Of a stretch of DNA of 9,202 nt, positions 1-6,128 are shown piece after piece. Made by a program: the position numbers and the translations under genes. The notes under the pieces are model-generated. The model saw only the letters and a program-made list of their open reading frames with translations, ran no database searches and had not been told where the DNA came from. How positions within the stretch are numbered: position 1 is the first letter of the stretch; every line of letters starts with the position of its first letter. The stretch spans positions 1 to 9,202 of the forward strand of contig JAFQOY010000018.1 in assembly GCA_017412025.1 (NCBI GenBank), read 5' to 3'. The DNA comes from Clostridia bacterium. Its GTDB lineage: Bacteria > Bacillota_A > Clostridia > Christensenellales > Aristaeellaceae.

Positions 1-39
1 CTGAAGTGTTAGGTGCTTGTTCTTTTTCTCGTTTTGCAT
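1..39 (-). CDS. N-terminus of probable IS30-family transposase (partial, runs off window)
   Basis: Only the first 13 codons lie in the window, reading MQNEKKNKHLTLQ. An ATG at 39-37 follows a strong AAAAGGAGG ribosome binding site (57-49) with a 9-nt gap, so a real start is well supported even though the product is barely visible. A lysine/asparagine-rich start leading into KHLTL matches the N-terminal helix-turn-helix entry of IS30-family (DDE) transposases of Firmicutes, which usually continue with an ERIEIQ-like stretch. The repeat array and palindrome just upstream (56-127) fit an insertion-sequence end. The identification rests on recall of the family start plus context; another small DNA-binding protein cannot be excluded. 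Confidence 0.5.
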   Translation of the reverse strand, partial: MQNEKKNKHLTLQ

Positions 40-55
40 TGTCTGGTACCTCCTT

Positions 56-127
56 TTCCCAGACTAAATGCTACCACTTTTTTCTTCCCAGACTAAACGC
101 CACCGTAAATGCCACTGTGGCGTTTAC
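56..127. repeat. Array of four TAAAYGCYAC units, probable IS end / transposase-binding region
   Basis: Four copies of a 10-bp unit lie here: 65-74, 94-103 and 106-115 on the plus strand, and 117-126 inverted. The first two sit in a longer direct repeat of 20 bp (56-75 and 85-104, 18 of 20 identical, period 29 bp). The last two form an almost perfect palindrome with a 1-nt centre (105-127). The array lies immediately upstream of the putative transposase start, so it probably holds the outer end of the element and sites bound by the transposase. The exact element boundary and any target duplication cannot be set without the other end. Confidence 0.55.
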
Positions 128-178
128 TTTGGGAATTCACTAAATATATCCATTCTGCAGGAATTGCGCCGCATTCCC

Positions 179-207
179 TTTTCAAATCCTTGTTTTTCCT
201 GTATAAT
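179..207 (+). promoter_or_regulatory. Sigma-A-type promoter of alaA
   Basis: A perfect TATAAT -10 box lies at 202-207. A TTTTCA -35 box (4 of 6 consensus) lies at 179-184, with a 17-bp spacer. It is 54 bp ahead of the aminotransferase start and outside the IS repeat array. Confidence 0.6.
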
Positions 208-261
208 TCTATCTATCCATTTTAAACTGATCGAAACCGAACATGTCCGGGAGATGCAAAT

Positions 262-1479
262 ATGGGAATCATACAAACCGCAGACCGCATGGTGCACGTT
301 CATTCCGACATCCGCGGCCCGCTTTACCGGGAAGCGCTGTACATGCAGCAGCAGGGCGCTGACGTCCTCAAGCTCAACACCGGCAATCCGGCCGCATTCG
401 GTTTTCCTCTGCCGGAAAGCATCCGCCGCGCGCTTGCCGGACGCGAGAGCGAGGCCGTGCCCTACTGCGATTTTCAGGGCATGTATCCTGCGCGCGAGGC
501 CATCGCCGCATACTGCAAAACCAAGGGCTTTGAAGGCGTGATGCCCGACGACGTATTCATCGGCAACGGCGTCAGCGAGGTGGTCTCCTTTGCCCTCCAG
601 CCGCTGCTCAATCCCGGCGACGAGGTGCTCATCCCCACGCCCAATTACTCCCTGTGGAGCAATTCCGTGCTGCTGGCCGGTGCAAAGCCCGTGTTCTACC
701 GCTGCGACGAAGCAGCCGGCTGGAATCCGGATATCAGCGACATCCGCAGCAAGGTCACCAGCCGCACGCGCGCGATCGTCATCATCAACCCGAACAACCC
801 CACCGGCGTGCTCTATGACACGCAGATCCTGCTTGATATGCTGCAGGTTGCCCGGGAAAATGATCTGCTCGTCTTCTCCGATGAGATTTACGACCGCCTC
901 GTCTTTGACGGCCTGACGCACGTCTCTACCGCCGCGCTCGCGCCGGATCTGCCCGTCGTCACGCTCAACGGTCTCTCCAAGTCGCACTCGCTGTGCGGCT
1001 TCCGCTGCGGCTGGCTGGTGCTCAGCGGCCCGCGCGCCGAGCTGATGGATTACCGAGACGGCATCATCAAGCTGACGAGCATGCGCCTGTGCGCCAACGC
1101 GCTCTCCCAGCTGATCATCCCTGCGGCTATGGAGGACATGGAAACCCCCGCCGCCATGGTGCGCCCGGGCGGCAGGCTCTACGAACAGCGCGCCGCCACC
1201 GTCAAGGCGCTCAGCGGCGTCGACGGCCTCTCCTTCGTGCCGAACCGCGCGGCATTCTATCTGTTCCCCCGTCTTGACGTCCGCAAATTCAGCATCACGG
1301 ACGACCGCCGCTTTGCGCGCGACCTGCTGCACGCGACCAACATCCTCGTCGTGCCGGGCAGCGGATTTGACTGGCCCGAACCGGATCACTTCCGGCTGGT
1401 TCTGCTGCCCGAGGCGGACGTGCTCAGAGACGCCATGCACAATCTCGTTCGCTTCCTTGAGACGTACCGCCAGCGCTGA
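262..1479 (+). CDS. alaA: Glutamate-pyruvate type aminotransferase (AlaA-like), PLP-dependent class I/II
   Basis: This is a 405-residue fold-type I aminotransferase. It closely resembles E. coli AlaA (YfbQ), which transfers the amino group between glutamate and pyruvate to make alanine in the cytoplasm. Shared signatures seen in order: the IRGPL start region (17-21), LKLNTGNPAAFGF (36-48), IGNGVSE (100-106), the INPNNPTG loop (175-182), SDEIYD (206-211) with PLP-contacting Asp207, NGLSK (236-240) with the Schiff-base Lys240, Arg248 in GFRCGW, the SMRLCAN block (273-279), and GGRLYEQR (303-310). Near the C-terminus, DHFRL carries Arg378, the expected substrate carboxylate binder. Length is normal for the family (about 405 aa). 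The ATG follows CGGGAG (248-253) at 8 nt. It is monocistronic, with its own promoter and a terminator shared with the convergent regulator gene. The family is certain; the precise donor and acceptor pair is inferred from AlaA similarity. Confidence 0.9.
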   Translation: MGIIQTADRMVHVHSDIRGPLYREALYMQQQGADVLKLNTGNPAAFGFPLPESIRRALAGRESEAVPYCDFQGMYPAREAIAAYCKTKGFEGVMPDDVFIGNGVSEVVSFALQPLLNPGDEVLIPTPNYSLWSNSVLLAGAKPVFYRCDEAAGWNPDISDIRSKVTSRTRAIVIINPNNPTGVLYDTQILLDMLQVARENDLLVFSDEIYDRLVFDGLTHVSTAALAPDLPVVTLNGLSKSHSLCGFRCGWLVLSGPRAELMDYRDGIIKLTSMRLCANALSQLIIPAAMEDMETPAAMVRPGGRLYEQRAATVKALSGVDGLSFVPNRAAFYLFPRLDVRKFSITDDRRFARDLLHATNILVVPGSGFDWPEPDHFRLVLLPEADVLRDAMHNLVRFLETYRQR

Positions 1480-1493
1480 ATGTGAATATGTCA

Positions 1494-1524
1494 AAAGGCA
1501 GAGAGGCCATGCCCCTCTGCCTTT
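1494..1524. terminator. Bidirectional intrinsic terminator between alaA and the regulator gene
   Basis: A perfect 10-bp stem AAAGGCAGAG/CTCTGCCTTT (1494-1503 with 1515-1524) has an inner 3-bp extension after one mismatch and a CAT loop. The A-run on one side and T-run on the other let it serve both converging transcripts: alaA from the left and the GntR/LacI-type gene from the right. Confidence 0.85.
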
Positions 1525-1547
1525 CTGCATCGCTTCTGTGCTGCGCC

Positions 1548-2651
1548 CTAATCCTGCTGCATACGGGCGACCGATTCGCGCCTGATCAGCGCCGCAGGCA
1601 TGCGGATTACGAAGTGATCCCGCTCCCTGTCGCCCTTTTCCATCACCATGCGCAGAGCGTCAAACGCCGCCTCGCACATGTGCCCAAAGTCAATCGCCGC
1701 GCTTGTCAGCGGCGGAGAGAGGAGCACATCGATATCCAGATTGTCATAACCGACAACGCTGATATCCTGCGGAACGCGCAGTGAGGATTGGCGCAGTTCT
1801 TCCATCACGCCGGCGGCCATCATGTCGCTGGCGGCAAAGACCGCTGTGGGCAGCGGCTTCTGCTCAAGCAGACGGCGCGCCGCCTCGCGTCCGCCCTCAT
1901 ACGTCCAGTTTCCAACAAAATACAGCGACGGGCTCGCCTCAAGCCCCTGCGCGTGCATCGCAAAGCGGAAGGCCTCCCAGCGCTCTCTGGCATTGGGCGA
2001 ATCCGGCATGCCGTCGATATAGGCAATGCGCCTGTGTCCCATCTCCGTCAGATGCCCGATCACCAGACGGAGCATTCCCAGATTGTCCGGCATCACGCAC
2101 AGGTACTTCGGATCAAGCTGATTGAGCATCACTGCCGGCGTCTTCATCCGCGCAATTTCGCGCTTGGTCTGCTCCAGACAGGAGCTGACCAGCAACACGC
2201 CCGCGACCGGATGATCCCGCACGATATCCGTCAGGCTCGTCTCCTCGTCGACGCCCACGTAACTGAGCAGATATCCGTTTCTGCGGCAGACCTGCTCCAT
2301 CTCAAAGAAGATGCGCGTGTTGCAGGACGAGGTATTGCGGCTGATATCGTTTTCGTTGCGGCGCATCACAAAGAGAATAGCCGATGCCGTCTCAGGACCT
2401 GCGCCGGTCGCAGCCTGCGGCTGCTCCGCAGGGGACACGAAGGAGCCAAGGCCCATGTGCTTGCTGATCAGCCCCTCATCCGCCAGCATCTCAAGCGATT
2501 TGCGGATCGTCACGCGCTTGACGCAGTACATGTCGCACAGCTCCCGCTCATAGGGCAGCTTTTCTCCCGGCGCATAGGCGTGATCGAGGATCTTCTGCTT
2601 CAGGTCCATATACACCTTGCGGTACAGCGGCACAAACGTCTTTTCAGCCAT
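1548..2651 (-). CDS. GntR-type winged-helix regulator with LacI-like sugar-binding sensor domain (AraR-type architecture)
   Basis: This is a 367-residue cytoplasmic transcription factor. Residues about 8-72 form a GntR winged helix-turn-helix: PLYRKVYMDLKQKI, then PGEKLPYERELCDMY, VTIRKSLEMLADEGLI and the wing ending GLGSFV. A short Ala/Gln/Pro-rich linker (about 73-90) leads to a LacI-type periplasmic-binding-protein sensor domain (about 91-362), seen in GHLTEMGHRRIAYIDG, ASDMMAAGVMEEL and VPQDISVVGYDN. The same architecture occurs in B. subtilis AraR, a ligand-released repressor. The ATG at 2651 is preferred over an in-frame GTG at 2660 because GGAGG (2665-2661) is 9 nt from the ATG but abuts the GTG. 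It is the last gene behind tctCBA and has its own promoter overlapping the tctA terminator, so it is the natural local regulator. The ligand is unknown; the sensor fold suggests a small polar molecule, possibly but not necessarily a sugar. Confidence 0.9.
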   Translation of the reverse strand: MAEKTFVPLYRKVYMDLKQKILDHAYAPGEKLPYERELCDMYCVKRVTIRKSLEMLADEGLISKHMGLGSFVSPAEQPQAATGAGPETASAILFVMRRNENDISRNTSSCNTRIFFEMEQVCRRNGYLLSYVGVDEETSLTDIVRDHPVAGVLLVSSCLEQTKREIARMKTPAVMLNQLDPKYLCVMPDNLGMLRLVIGHLTEMGHRRIAYIDGMPDSPNARERWEAFRFAMHAQGLEASPSLYFVGNWTYEGGREAARRLLEQKPLPTAVFAASDMMAAGVMEELRQSSLRVPQDISVVGYDNLDIDVLLSPPLTSAAIDFGHMCEAAFDALRMVMEKGDRERDHFVIRMPAALIRRESVARMQQD

Positions 2652-2695
2652 GGCACGCACCCTCCGTCCCTTTTTCTTCCGGTTTCATATGTATC

Positions 2696-2724
2696 ATTAT
2701 AAATCAAAAACCGCACCTTGTACA
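2696..2724 (-). promoter_or_regulatory. Probable promoter of the GntR/LacI-type regulator gene
   Basis: On the minus strand a perfect TATAAT (2701-2696) lies 17 bp after TGTACA (2724-2719, 4 of 6 to TTGACA). The -35 box is the loop of the tctA terminator hairpin. TGTACA is itself a palindrome and could be an autoregulatory half or core site. Confidence 0.5.
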
Positions 2725-2732
2725 GGCGCGGT
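2703..2732 (-). terminator. Intrinsic terminator of tctCBA
   Basis: On the minus strand an 8-bp stem ACCGCGCC/GGTGCGGT (2732-2725 with 2717-2710, one G-U pair) with a 7-nt loop is followed by a T-rich tract (GGTTTTTGATTT). It lies 33 bp beyond the tctA stop codon. Confidence 0.75.
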
Positions 2733-2765
2733 CTTGCTTTTTGAAGACAAATCAGACAGGCTGGA

Positions 2766-4262
2766 TCACTTGTCTGCCTTTTCCTTCTTCGCGTCGCGGA
2801 TGTTGGAGAAGATCGTCCAGGCGATCATTGCCACGCTCAGACAGATGAAGGTCAGCGCGATGGGACGGCGGAAGAAGATCGTCCAGTCATTGCGGGAAAG
2901 CTGAAGCGCACGATCGAGGTTCTTCTCGGCAATCGGTCCGAGGATGACGCCCAGAACCAGCGGCGCGCCCGGGAAACCAAACTTCTTCATGAAATAGCCG
3001 ATGACGCCGAATGCGACGGCAACAGCCACATGATACACCTGATTAGCCAGGCAGAACGCACCGACAATGCACAGCACCGTGATGATGGGCATCAGATAGC
3101 GTACCGGCACCTTGAGCACCTTCGGCGCTACTTTGGAGAAGACAACGCCGAAGAACAGCATCACAAACTGGATGACGATCATGCCGGCAAAGATCGCGTA
3201 GACGATGTTCGCGCTGTTGACAAACAGCTGCGGACCCGGCGTCACGCCGATGAGCGTCAGCGCGCCGAGCATGACGGACGTGATGGTGTCGCCCGGGATG
3301 CCCAGGCACAGCATCGGCACCAGCGCGCCGCCCGTCGTACCGTTGTTCGCGGCCTCGGGCGCAGCAATACCTTCAAACGCGCCATGACCAAACTGTTCGG
3401 GATGCCTGGAAATCTTCTGTGCGACGTTGTAAGCCAGAAACACGGCGATGGCTCCGCCCGTACCCGGCACGATGCCGATAAACACGCCGATGAGCGCGCC
3501 GACAACAGCCGCCAGCAGGAAGCCGCGGATCTCCCTGAAACTCGGGAAGATGTCGGAAACCTCCTGATCCTTGACCTCCACGACGTTCTTGCCGCCCTGC
3601 ACCTGCGTGAACACCTCGCTGATGGCGAACACGCCGATAAGCACCGCCAGCTGCGGGAAGCCGATCATCATCTTCGTGGAGCCGAAGTTGAAGCGCGCAG
3701 CGCCTACAAGCGGATCGGTGCCGACCATGGAAATGAGCAGGCCGATCGCGCCGGCCATCAGGCCCTTGACGACGTTCTTGCCGGCGGAGCTGGCCATGAT
3801 GGAGATGCCGAACAGCGCCAGCGCAAAGTAATCCGCAGAGTGGAACTTGAGCGCCACCTTCGCCAGCTGCGGCGCAATGAAGATCAGACAGATCGTGGAG
3901 ACAATGCCGCCGATAAAGGAACCCACGGCAGCCACGCCGATGGCCTTGCCGGCCTTGCCCTGCTGGGCCAGCGGATAGCCGTCCAGCAGCGTCGCCGTCG
4001 CAGACGGCGTGCCCGGCGTGCGCAGCAGAATCGCGGACACAGAGCCGCCGAACATGGAGCCGCAGAAGATGCCGCAGAGCATCACCAGCGCGGCAGACTT
4101 TTCAAGCGTGTAGGTCAGCGGCAGAAGCAGGATAATGCCCATGGAGCCGCTCAGACCCGGCAGGCAGCCGATCACGACGCCGACAACCGTACCAAAGATC
4201 GTCAGCAGGAGATTCATCGGCTGGAATACATTGGCAAAACCCGCCATCAAATATTCAAACAT
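2766..4262 (-). CDS. tctA: Tripartite tricarboxylate transporter large permease subunit, TctA family
   Basis: This 498-residue integral membrane protein is the large subunit that forms the transport path of a TTT-family secondary transporter, driven by an ion gradient and fed by the TctC binding protein. Family signatures are complete: the N-terminal CLPGLSGSMGIILLLPLTY (33-51), GTPSATATLLDGYPLA (84-99) with QQGKAGKAIG after it, the second-half repeat GIVPGTGGAIAVFLAY (263-278), and EGIAAPEAANNGTTGGALVP (297-316) followed by LGIPGDTITSVMLGAL (320-335). The two G-L/T-G-x-P-type halves reflect the internal duplication typical of TctA. About a dozen hydrophobic segments are visible, and the C-terminus is a short Lys/Asp-rich cytosolic tail. 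Length is normal. The ATG follows AAGGAG (4277-4272) at 9 nt. It lies 18 nt after the tctB stop, so the two are cotranscribed. Substrate specificity cannot be read from the sequence. Confidence 0.95.
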   Translation of the reverse strand: MFEYLMAGFANVFQPMNLLLTIFGTVVGVVIGCLPGLSGSMGIILLLPLTYTLEKSAALVMLCGIFCGSMFGGSVSAILLRTPGTPSATATLLDGYPLAQQGKAGKAIGVAAVGSFIGGIVSTICLIFIAPQLAKVALKFHSADYFALALFGISIMASSAGKNVVKGLMAGAIGLLISMVGTDPLVGAARFNFGSTKMMIGFPQLAVLIGVFAISEVFTQVQGGKNVVEVKDQEVSDIFPSFREIRGFLLAAVVGALIGVFIGIVPGTGGAIAVFLAYNVAQKISRHPEQFGHGAFEGIAAPEAANNGTTGGALVPMLCLGIPGDTITSVMLGALTLIGVTPGPQLFVNSANIVYAIFAGMIVIQFVMLFFGVVFSKVAPKVLKVPVRYLMPIITVLCIVGAFCLANQVYHVAVAVAFGVIGYFMKKFGFPGAPLVLGVILGPIAEKNLDRALQLSRNDWTIFFRRPIALTFICLSVAMIAWTIFSNIRDAKKEKADK

Positions 4263-4280
4263 TCAGATGAACTCCTTTCC

Positions 4281-4739
4281 TCAGAATAATCTGCCCGCCG
4301 GCAGGAAGATCATGAAGACCTCGGTAAAGAGCAGCCAGACCAGCACCGTCGTAACGACGGCGATGACGGCCATCTTGACGAAGTGGCGCTCGCCGAAGAG
4401 CCACATCATCGCCACCATCAGAAACGGCGTAAGGATGATGAAGCCGACAGTGGACACGAGCGAAACGTAAAGCACGATCACCGCAACGGCAGCGGCGAAC
4501 AGCGAAGCGGCCTTCTTTTCAATATTGAACTTCGGCGCTTCCACACCGGCAGAAACCGCCATGATCGTCTGCACGGCGCCCAAGATCATCAGCACGACGG
4601 AAATGAACTTCGGGAAGCCTGCCGGTCCGATGCCCAGCTTCACCTTCTGCAGATCGCCCGCCATGATGAACACGGCCACGCCCAGCGCAATGCACGCCAG
4701 GCCGATCACAAGCTCGGAAAACGGTTTTTTCTTCTTCAA
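4281..4739 (-). CDS. tctB: Tripartite tricarboxylate transporter small permease subunit, TctB family
   Basis: This 152-residue small membrane subunit partners TctA. After a short basic start (MKKKKPFSEL) come four hydrophobic segments at about 10-27, 46-63, 78-96 and 98-114/121-145. The loop GIGPAGFPKF (36-45) matches the GP-GFFP motif of TctB proteins, and the C-terminus IFLPAGRLF matches the usual LP-G ending. The start chosen is TTG at 4739, because AGGAGG (4753-4748) lies 8 nt upstream of it. An in-frame GTG at 4769 would give a 10-residue longer protein but places the ribosome binding site inside the gene. It is separated from tctC by 165 bp carrying a terminator-like hairpin, and followed by tctA at 18 nt. 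The family call is strong; the start is good but unusual. Confidence 0.88.
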   Translation of the reverse strand: MKKKKPFSELVIGLACIALGVAVFIMAGDLQKVKLGIGPAGFPKFISVVLMILGAVQTIMAVSAGVEAPKFNIEKKAASLFAAAVAVIVLYVSLVSTVGFIILTPFLMVAMMWLFGERHFVKMAVIAVVTTVLVWLLFTEVFMIFLPAGRLF

Positions 4740-4751
4740 CAGGAACACCTC

Positions 4752-4766
4752 CTGACAACATGTCAG
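4752..4766. other. Small hairpin at the tctB ribosome binding site
   Basis: CTGACA/TGTCAG (6-bp stem, 3-nt loop) ends inside the tctB AGGAGG (4753-4748), pairing only its first two bases. It might modulate tctB translation, or simply be chance. Confidence 0.35.
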
Positions 4767-4833
4767 CACATGCGGAACGAGTCATAAAGAATCCAATATA
4801 TTTATTGTTTTATACAGTTTTCTTTACCCCCGA

Positions 4834-4870
4834 TCCAGAAAAGGGCCGGCCGCTTTGGACGGCCGGCCTT
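4834..4870 (-). terminator. GC-rich hairpin with short T-tract between tctC and tctB (likely partial terminator)
   Basis: In the direction of transcription a 9-bp stem GGCCGGCCG/CGGCCGGCC (4868-4860 with 4852-4844) has a 7-nt loop. AA/TT extends it across a bulged G, and CTTTTCTGG follows. It sits 34 bp after the tctC stop. No convincing separate promoter is visible before tctB, so it is best read as a leaky terminator or 3'-end stabiliser. Confidence 0.65.
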
Positions 4871-4904
4871 CGCGGGTTTATGTGTTTGAGACTCTGCCGA
4901 CAGC

Positions 4905-5882
4905 TTACTTACCGTAGCGATCGCCGAAGCCCTTGGTCTTGATCAGGTTCTCAAAACGCGCGTTCTCAGCCTGCACAAACTCGTTGTACTCGGCGACGTC
5001 GCGATAGCGGGCGACGATGGACATGGAATTGCACTTCTCGATGTAATCCGGATCCTCGACGACCTTCTTGGTGATCTCAGCGATCTGAGCGACGACCTCG
5101 TCCGGGGTATCGGCCGGGACGGCGATGCCGCGCCACTGCTCGATGACCAGGTCCTTCAGGGCCTCAACGCCGCTGTCCTTGGCCAGCGGAACGTCCGGGA
5201 AATCGACGAACGGCTTGGAAGCGAAGGAGCACAGAATCTTGATCTGGCCCGCAGCAACCTGGCTCATGCCTTCCGGCGTGTTGCAGACAGCCGCGTCAAC
5301 TTCGTGCGCGAGAACGCCGGTCACAGCATTCGCGCCGCCGTCGTAGGTGATGTGGGCGAATTCGCCGCCGATCGCCTCTTCAAACAGCAGGGCAGCAATG
5401 TGGTTGCCGCCGCCGACGCCGGCATTGGCCACGGTGACCATGCCCGGGTTAGCCAGAACGTCCTCGACGAAGTCGGCCACGGTGTTGTACTTGGAGTCGG
5501 CCGGCACGATGAGGTAGTTCGCGCTCTCAACGATCTGAGCAGCATGCTTGAAGGAGTTGACGTCATAGTCAACGATGCTCATGTGAATCTTGGAGGTATG
5601 GGCGTTAGACCAGTGCATCATCTGATAGCCGTCGCCCACGCCGGTCTCCTTGAATTCCATAACGCCGGTGACGCCGGAAGCGCCCGGAACGTTCTTGATG
5701 ACAAACGGCTGGCCGGTAACCTTGGTCCAGACGTCGCCGAAAGCGCGGAACGCGAGGTCTCCGCCGCCGCCCGCGCCCCACGGCACGGTGCACTCGATAG
5801 CCTTCTCCGGATAAGCGGCCAGCGCGCCGACGGCGCACAGCACCATCGCCAGAGCGAGAACGAGAGATACGAGTTTCTTCAT
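4905..5882 (-). CDS. tctC: Tripartite tricarboxylate transporter substrate-binding protein, TctC family
   Basis: This 325-residue extracytoplasmic solute receptor delivers substrate to TctAB. A Sec signal peptide is evident: MKK followed by a hydrophobic core (LVSLVLALAMVLCAVG) and a GALA-A cleavage site near residue 22-23. The mature start YPEKAIECTVPWGAGGGGD (24-42) is the hallmark TctC opening, and NVPGASGVTG (64-73) is the second ligand-loop signature. HITYDGGANAVTGVLAHEVD (about 172-191) matches the later family block with the conserved Gly and the loop to the hinge. Length is typical (320-330). The only early Cys (C16) lacks a lipobox, since Leu is at -1, so it is not an obvious lipoprotein. 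The ATG follows GGGAG (5896-5892) at 9 nt. It is the first gene of tctCBA with a roughly 140-nt leader. Ligand not predictable. Confidence 0.93.
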   Translation of the reverse strand: MKKLVSLVLALAMVLCAVGALAAYPEKAIECTVPWGAGGGGDLAFRAFGDVWTKVTGQPFVIKNVPGASGVTGVMEFKETGVGDGYQMMHWSNAHTSKIHMSIVDYDVNSFKHAAQIVESANYLIVPADSKYNTVADFVEDVLANPGMVTVANAGVGGGNHIAALLFEEAIGGEFAHITYDGGANAVTGVLAHEVDAAVCNTPEGMSQVAAGQIKILCSFASKPFVDFPDVPLAKDSGVEALKDLVIEQWRGIAVPADTPDEVVAQIAEITKKVVEDPDYIEKCNSMSIVARYRDVAEYNEFVQAENARFENLIKTKGFGDRYGK

Positions 5883-5913
5883 GATAGCATACTCCCTTCT
5901 GTATTTGGGTGAC

Positions 5914-5935
5914 GTGTATGGAAATCGCCATGCAC
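5914..5935. repeat. Inverted repeat in the tctC leader
   Basis: GTGTATGG and CCATGCAC (5914-5921 and 5928-5935) form 8 pairs with one G-T and a 6-bp centre, 32 bp upstream of the tctC start. It may be an RNA hairpin or a protein site; no function is assigned. Confidence 0.4.
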
Positions 5936-5943
5936 ATACGTTA

Positions 5944-5976
5944 TTTTAAAGACAAGCGGGTAACCTGTCTTAAAAA
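5944..5976. repeat. Inverted repeat with GGTAACC core in the tctC leader (candidate operator)
   Basis: Arms TTTTAAAGACA (5944-5954) and TGTCTTAAAAA (5966-5976) match at 10 of 11 positions around an 11-bp centre that itself holds the near-palindrome GGGTAACC. GT-A-AC cores resemble the GT/AC operators of many GntR-family proteins. It lies between the predicted tctC promoter and the gene. Operator role is inference. Confidence 0.45.
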
Positions 5977-6010
5977 TCCGCCTTGCCGGCAGATATGCAT
6001 AACTGTGCCA

Positions 6011-6031
6011 TCAGCAATTCCCTCTTGCTGA
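6011..6031. promoter_or_regulatory. Candidate operator: perfect 7-bp dyad over the predicted tctC transcription start
   Basis: TCAGCAA and TTGCTGA (6011-6017 and 6025-6031) are perfect inverted repeats with a 7-bp centre. The dyad begins 1 bp downstream of the predicted minus-strand -10 box and covers the expected start site near 6026, a standard repressor position. Confidence 0.5.
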
Positions 6032-6032
6032 A

Positions 6033-6061
6033 AACATACCATAATTTCTTAATTTAGTCAA
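6033..6061 (-). promoter_or_regulatory. Promoter of tctCBA
   Basis: On the minus strand TTGACT (6061-6056, 5 of 6) and TATGTT (6038-6033, 4 of 6) are separated by 17 bp in an AT-rich stretch. Predicted start is near 6026, giving a leader of about 144 nt. Confidence 0.6.
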
Positions 6062-6091
6062 TACGAATTGTGCATGTTTTTCAGTTTTTGA

Positions 6092-6120
6092 TTGACAAGC
6101 GCTTCCATATCGTTTATTCT
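6092..6120 (+). promoter_or_regulatory. Promoter of the M24/creatinase-like gene
   Basis: A perfect TTGACA (6092-6097) is followed after 17 bp by TATTCT (6115-6120, 4 of 6). Predicted start is near 6127. The palindrome AAGCGCTT (6097-6104) overlaps the last base of the -35 box. The -35 boxes of the two divergent promoters are 30 bp apart. Confidence 0.65.
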
Positions 6121-6128
6121 TAATACAA

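Noticed and set aside
56..127. CRISPR array
   Set aside because: The repeats are 10-20 bp, irregularly spaced and one is inverted, with no unique 30-bp spacers; they fit an IS end instead.
124..1530. A 468-codon open frame on the minus strand opposite alaA
   Set aside because: Its protein is His/Asp/Arg/Ala-rich with no family resemblance, and it has no ribosome binding site. It mirrors the codon bias of the well-supported aminotransferase.
1788..2702. A plus-strand frame opposite the regulator gene
   Set aside because: It is a shadow frame without a ribosome binding site; the regulator has clear wHTH and sensor motifs on the other strand.
3030..4289. A 419-codon plus-strand frame opposite tctA
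   Set aside because: Its composition (Asp/Arg/His/Gln runs) is typical of the antisense of a GC-rich membrane protein gene, whereas tctA has full family motifs.
5304..5912. A plus-strand frame opposite tctC
   Set aside because: It has no ribosome binding site and no recognisable motifs, and the opposite strand carries the complete TctC protein.
5984..5991. TGCCGGCA palindrome in the tctC leader as an operator
   Set aside because: Only 8 bp, with no repeat elsewhere and no position relative to the promoter that favours a role; expected by chance in GC-rich DNA.
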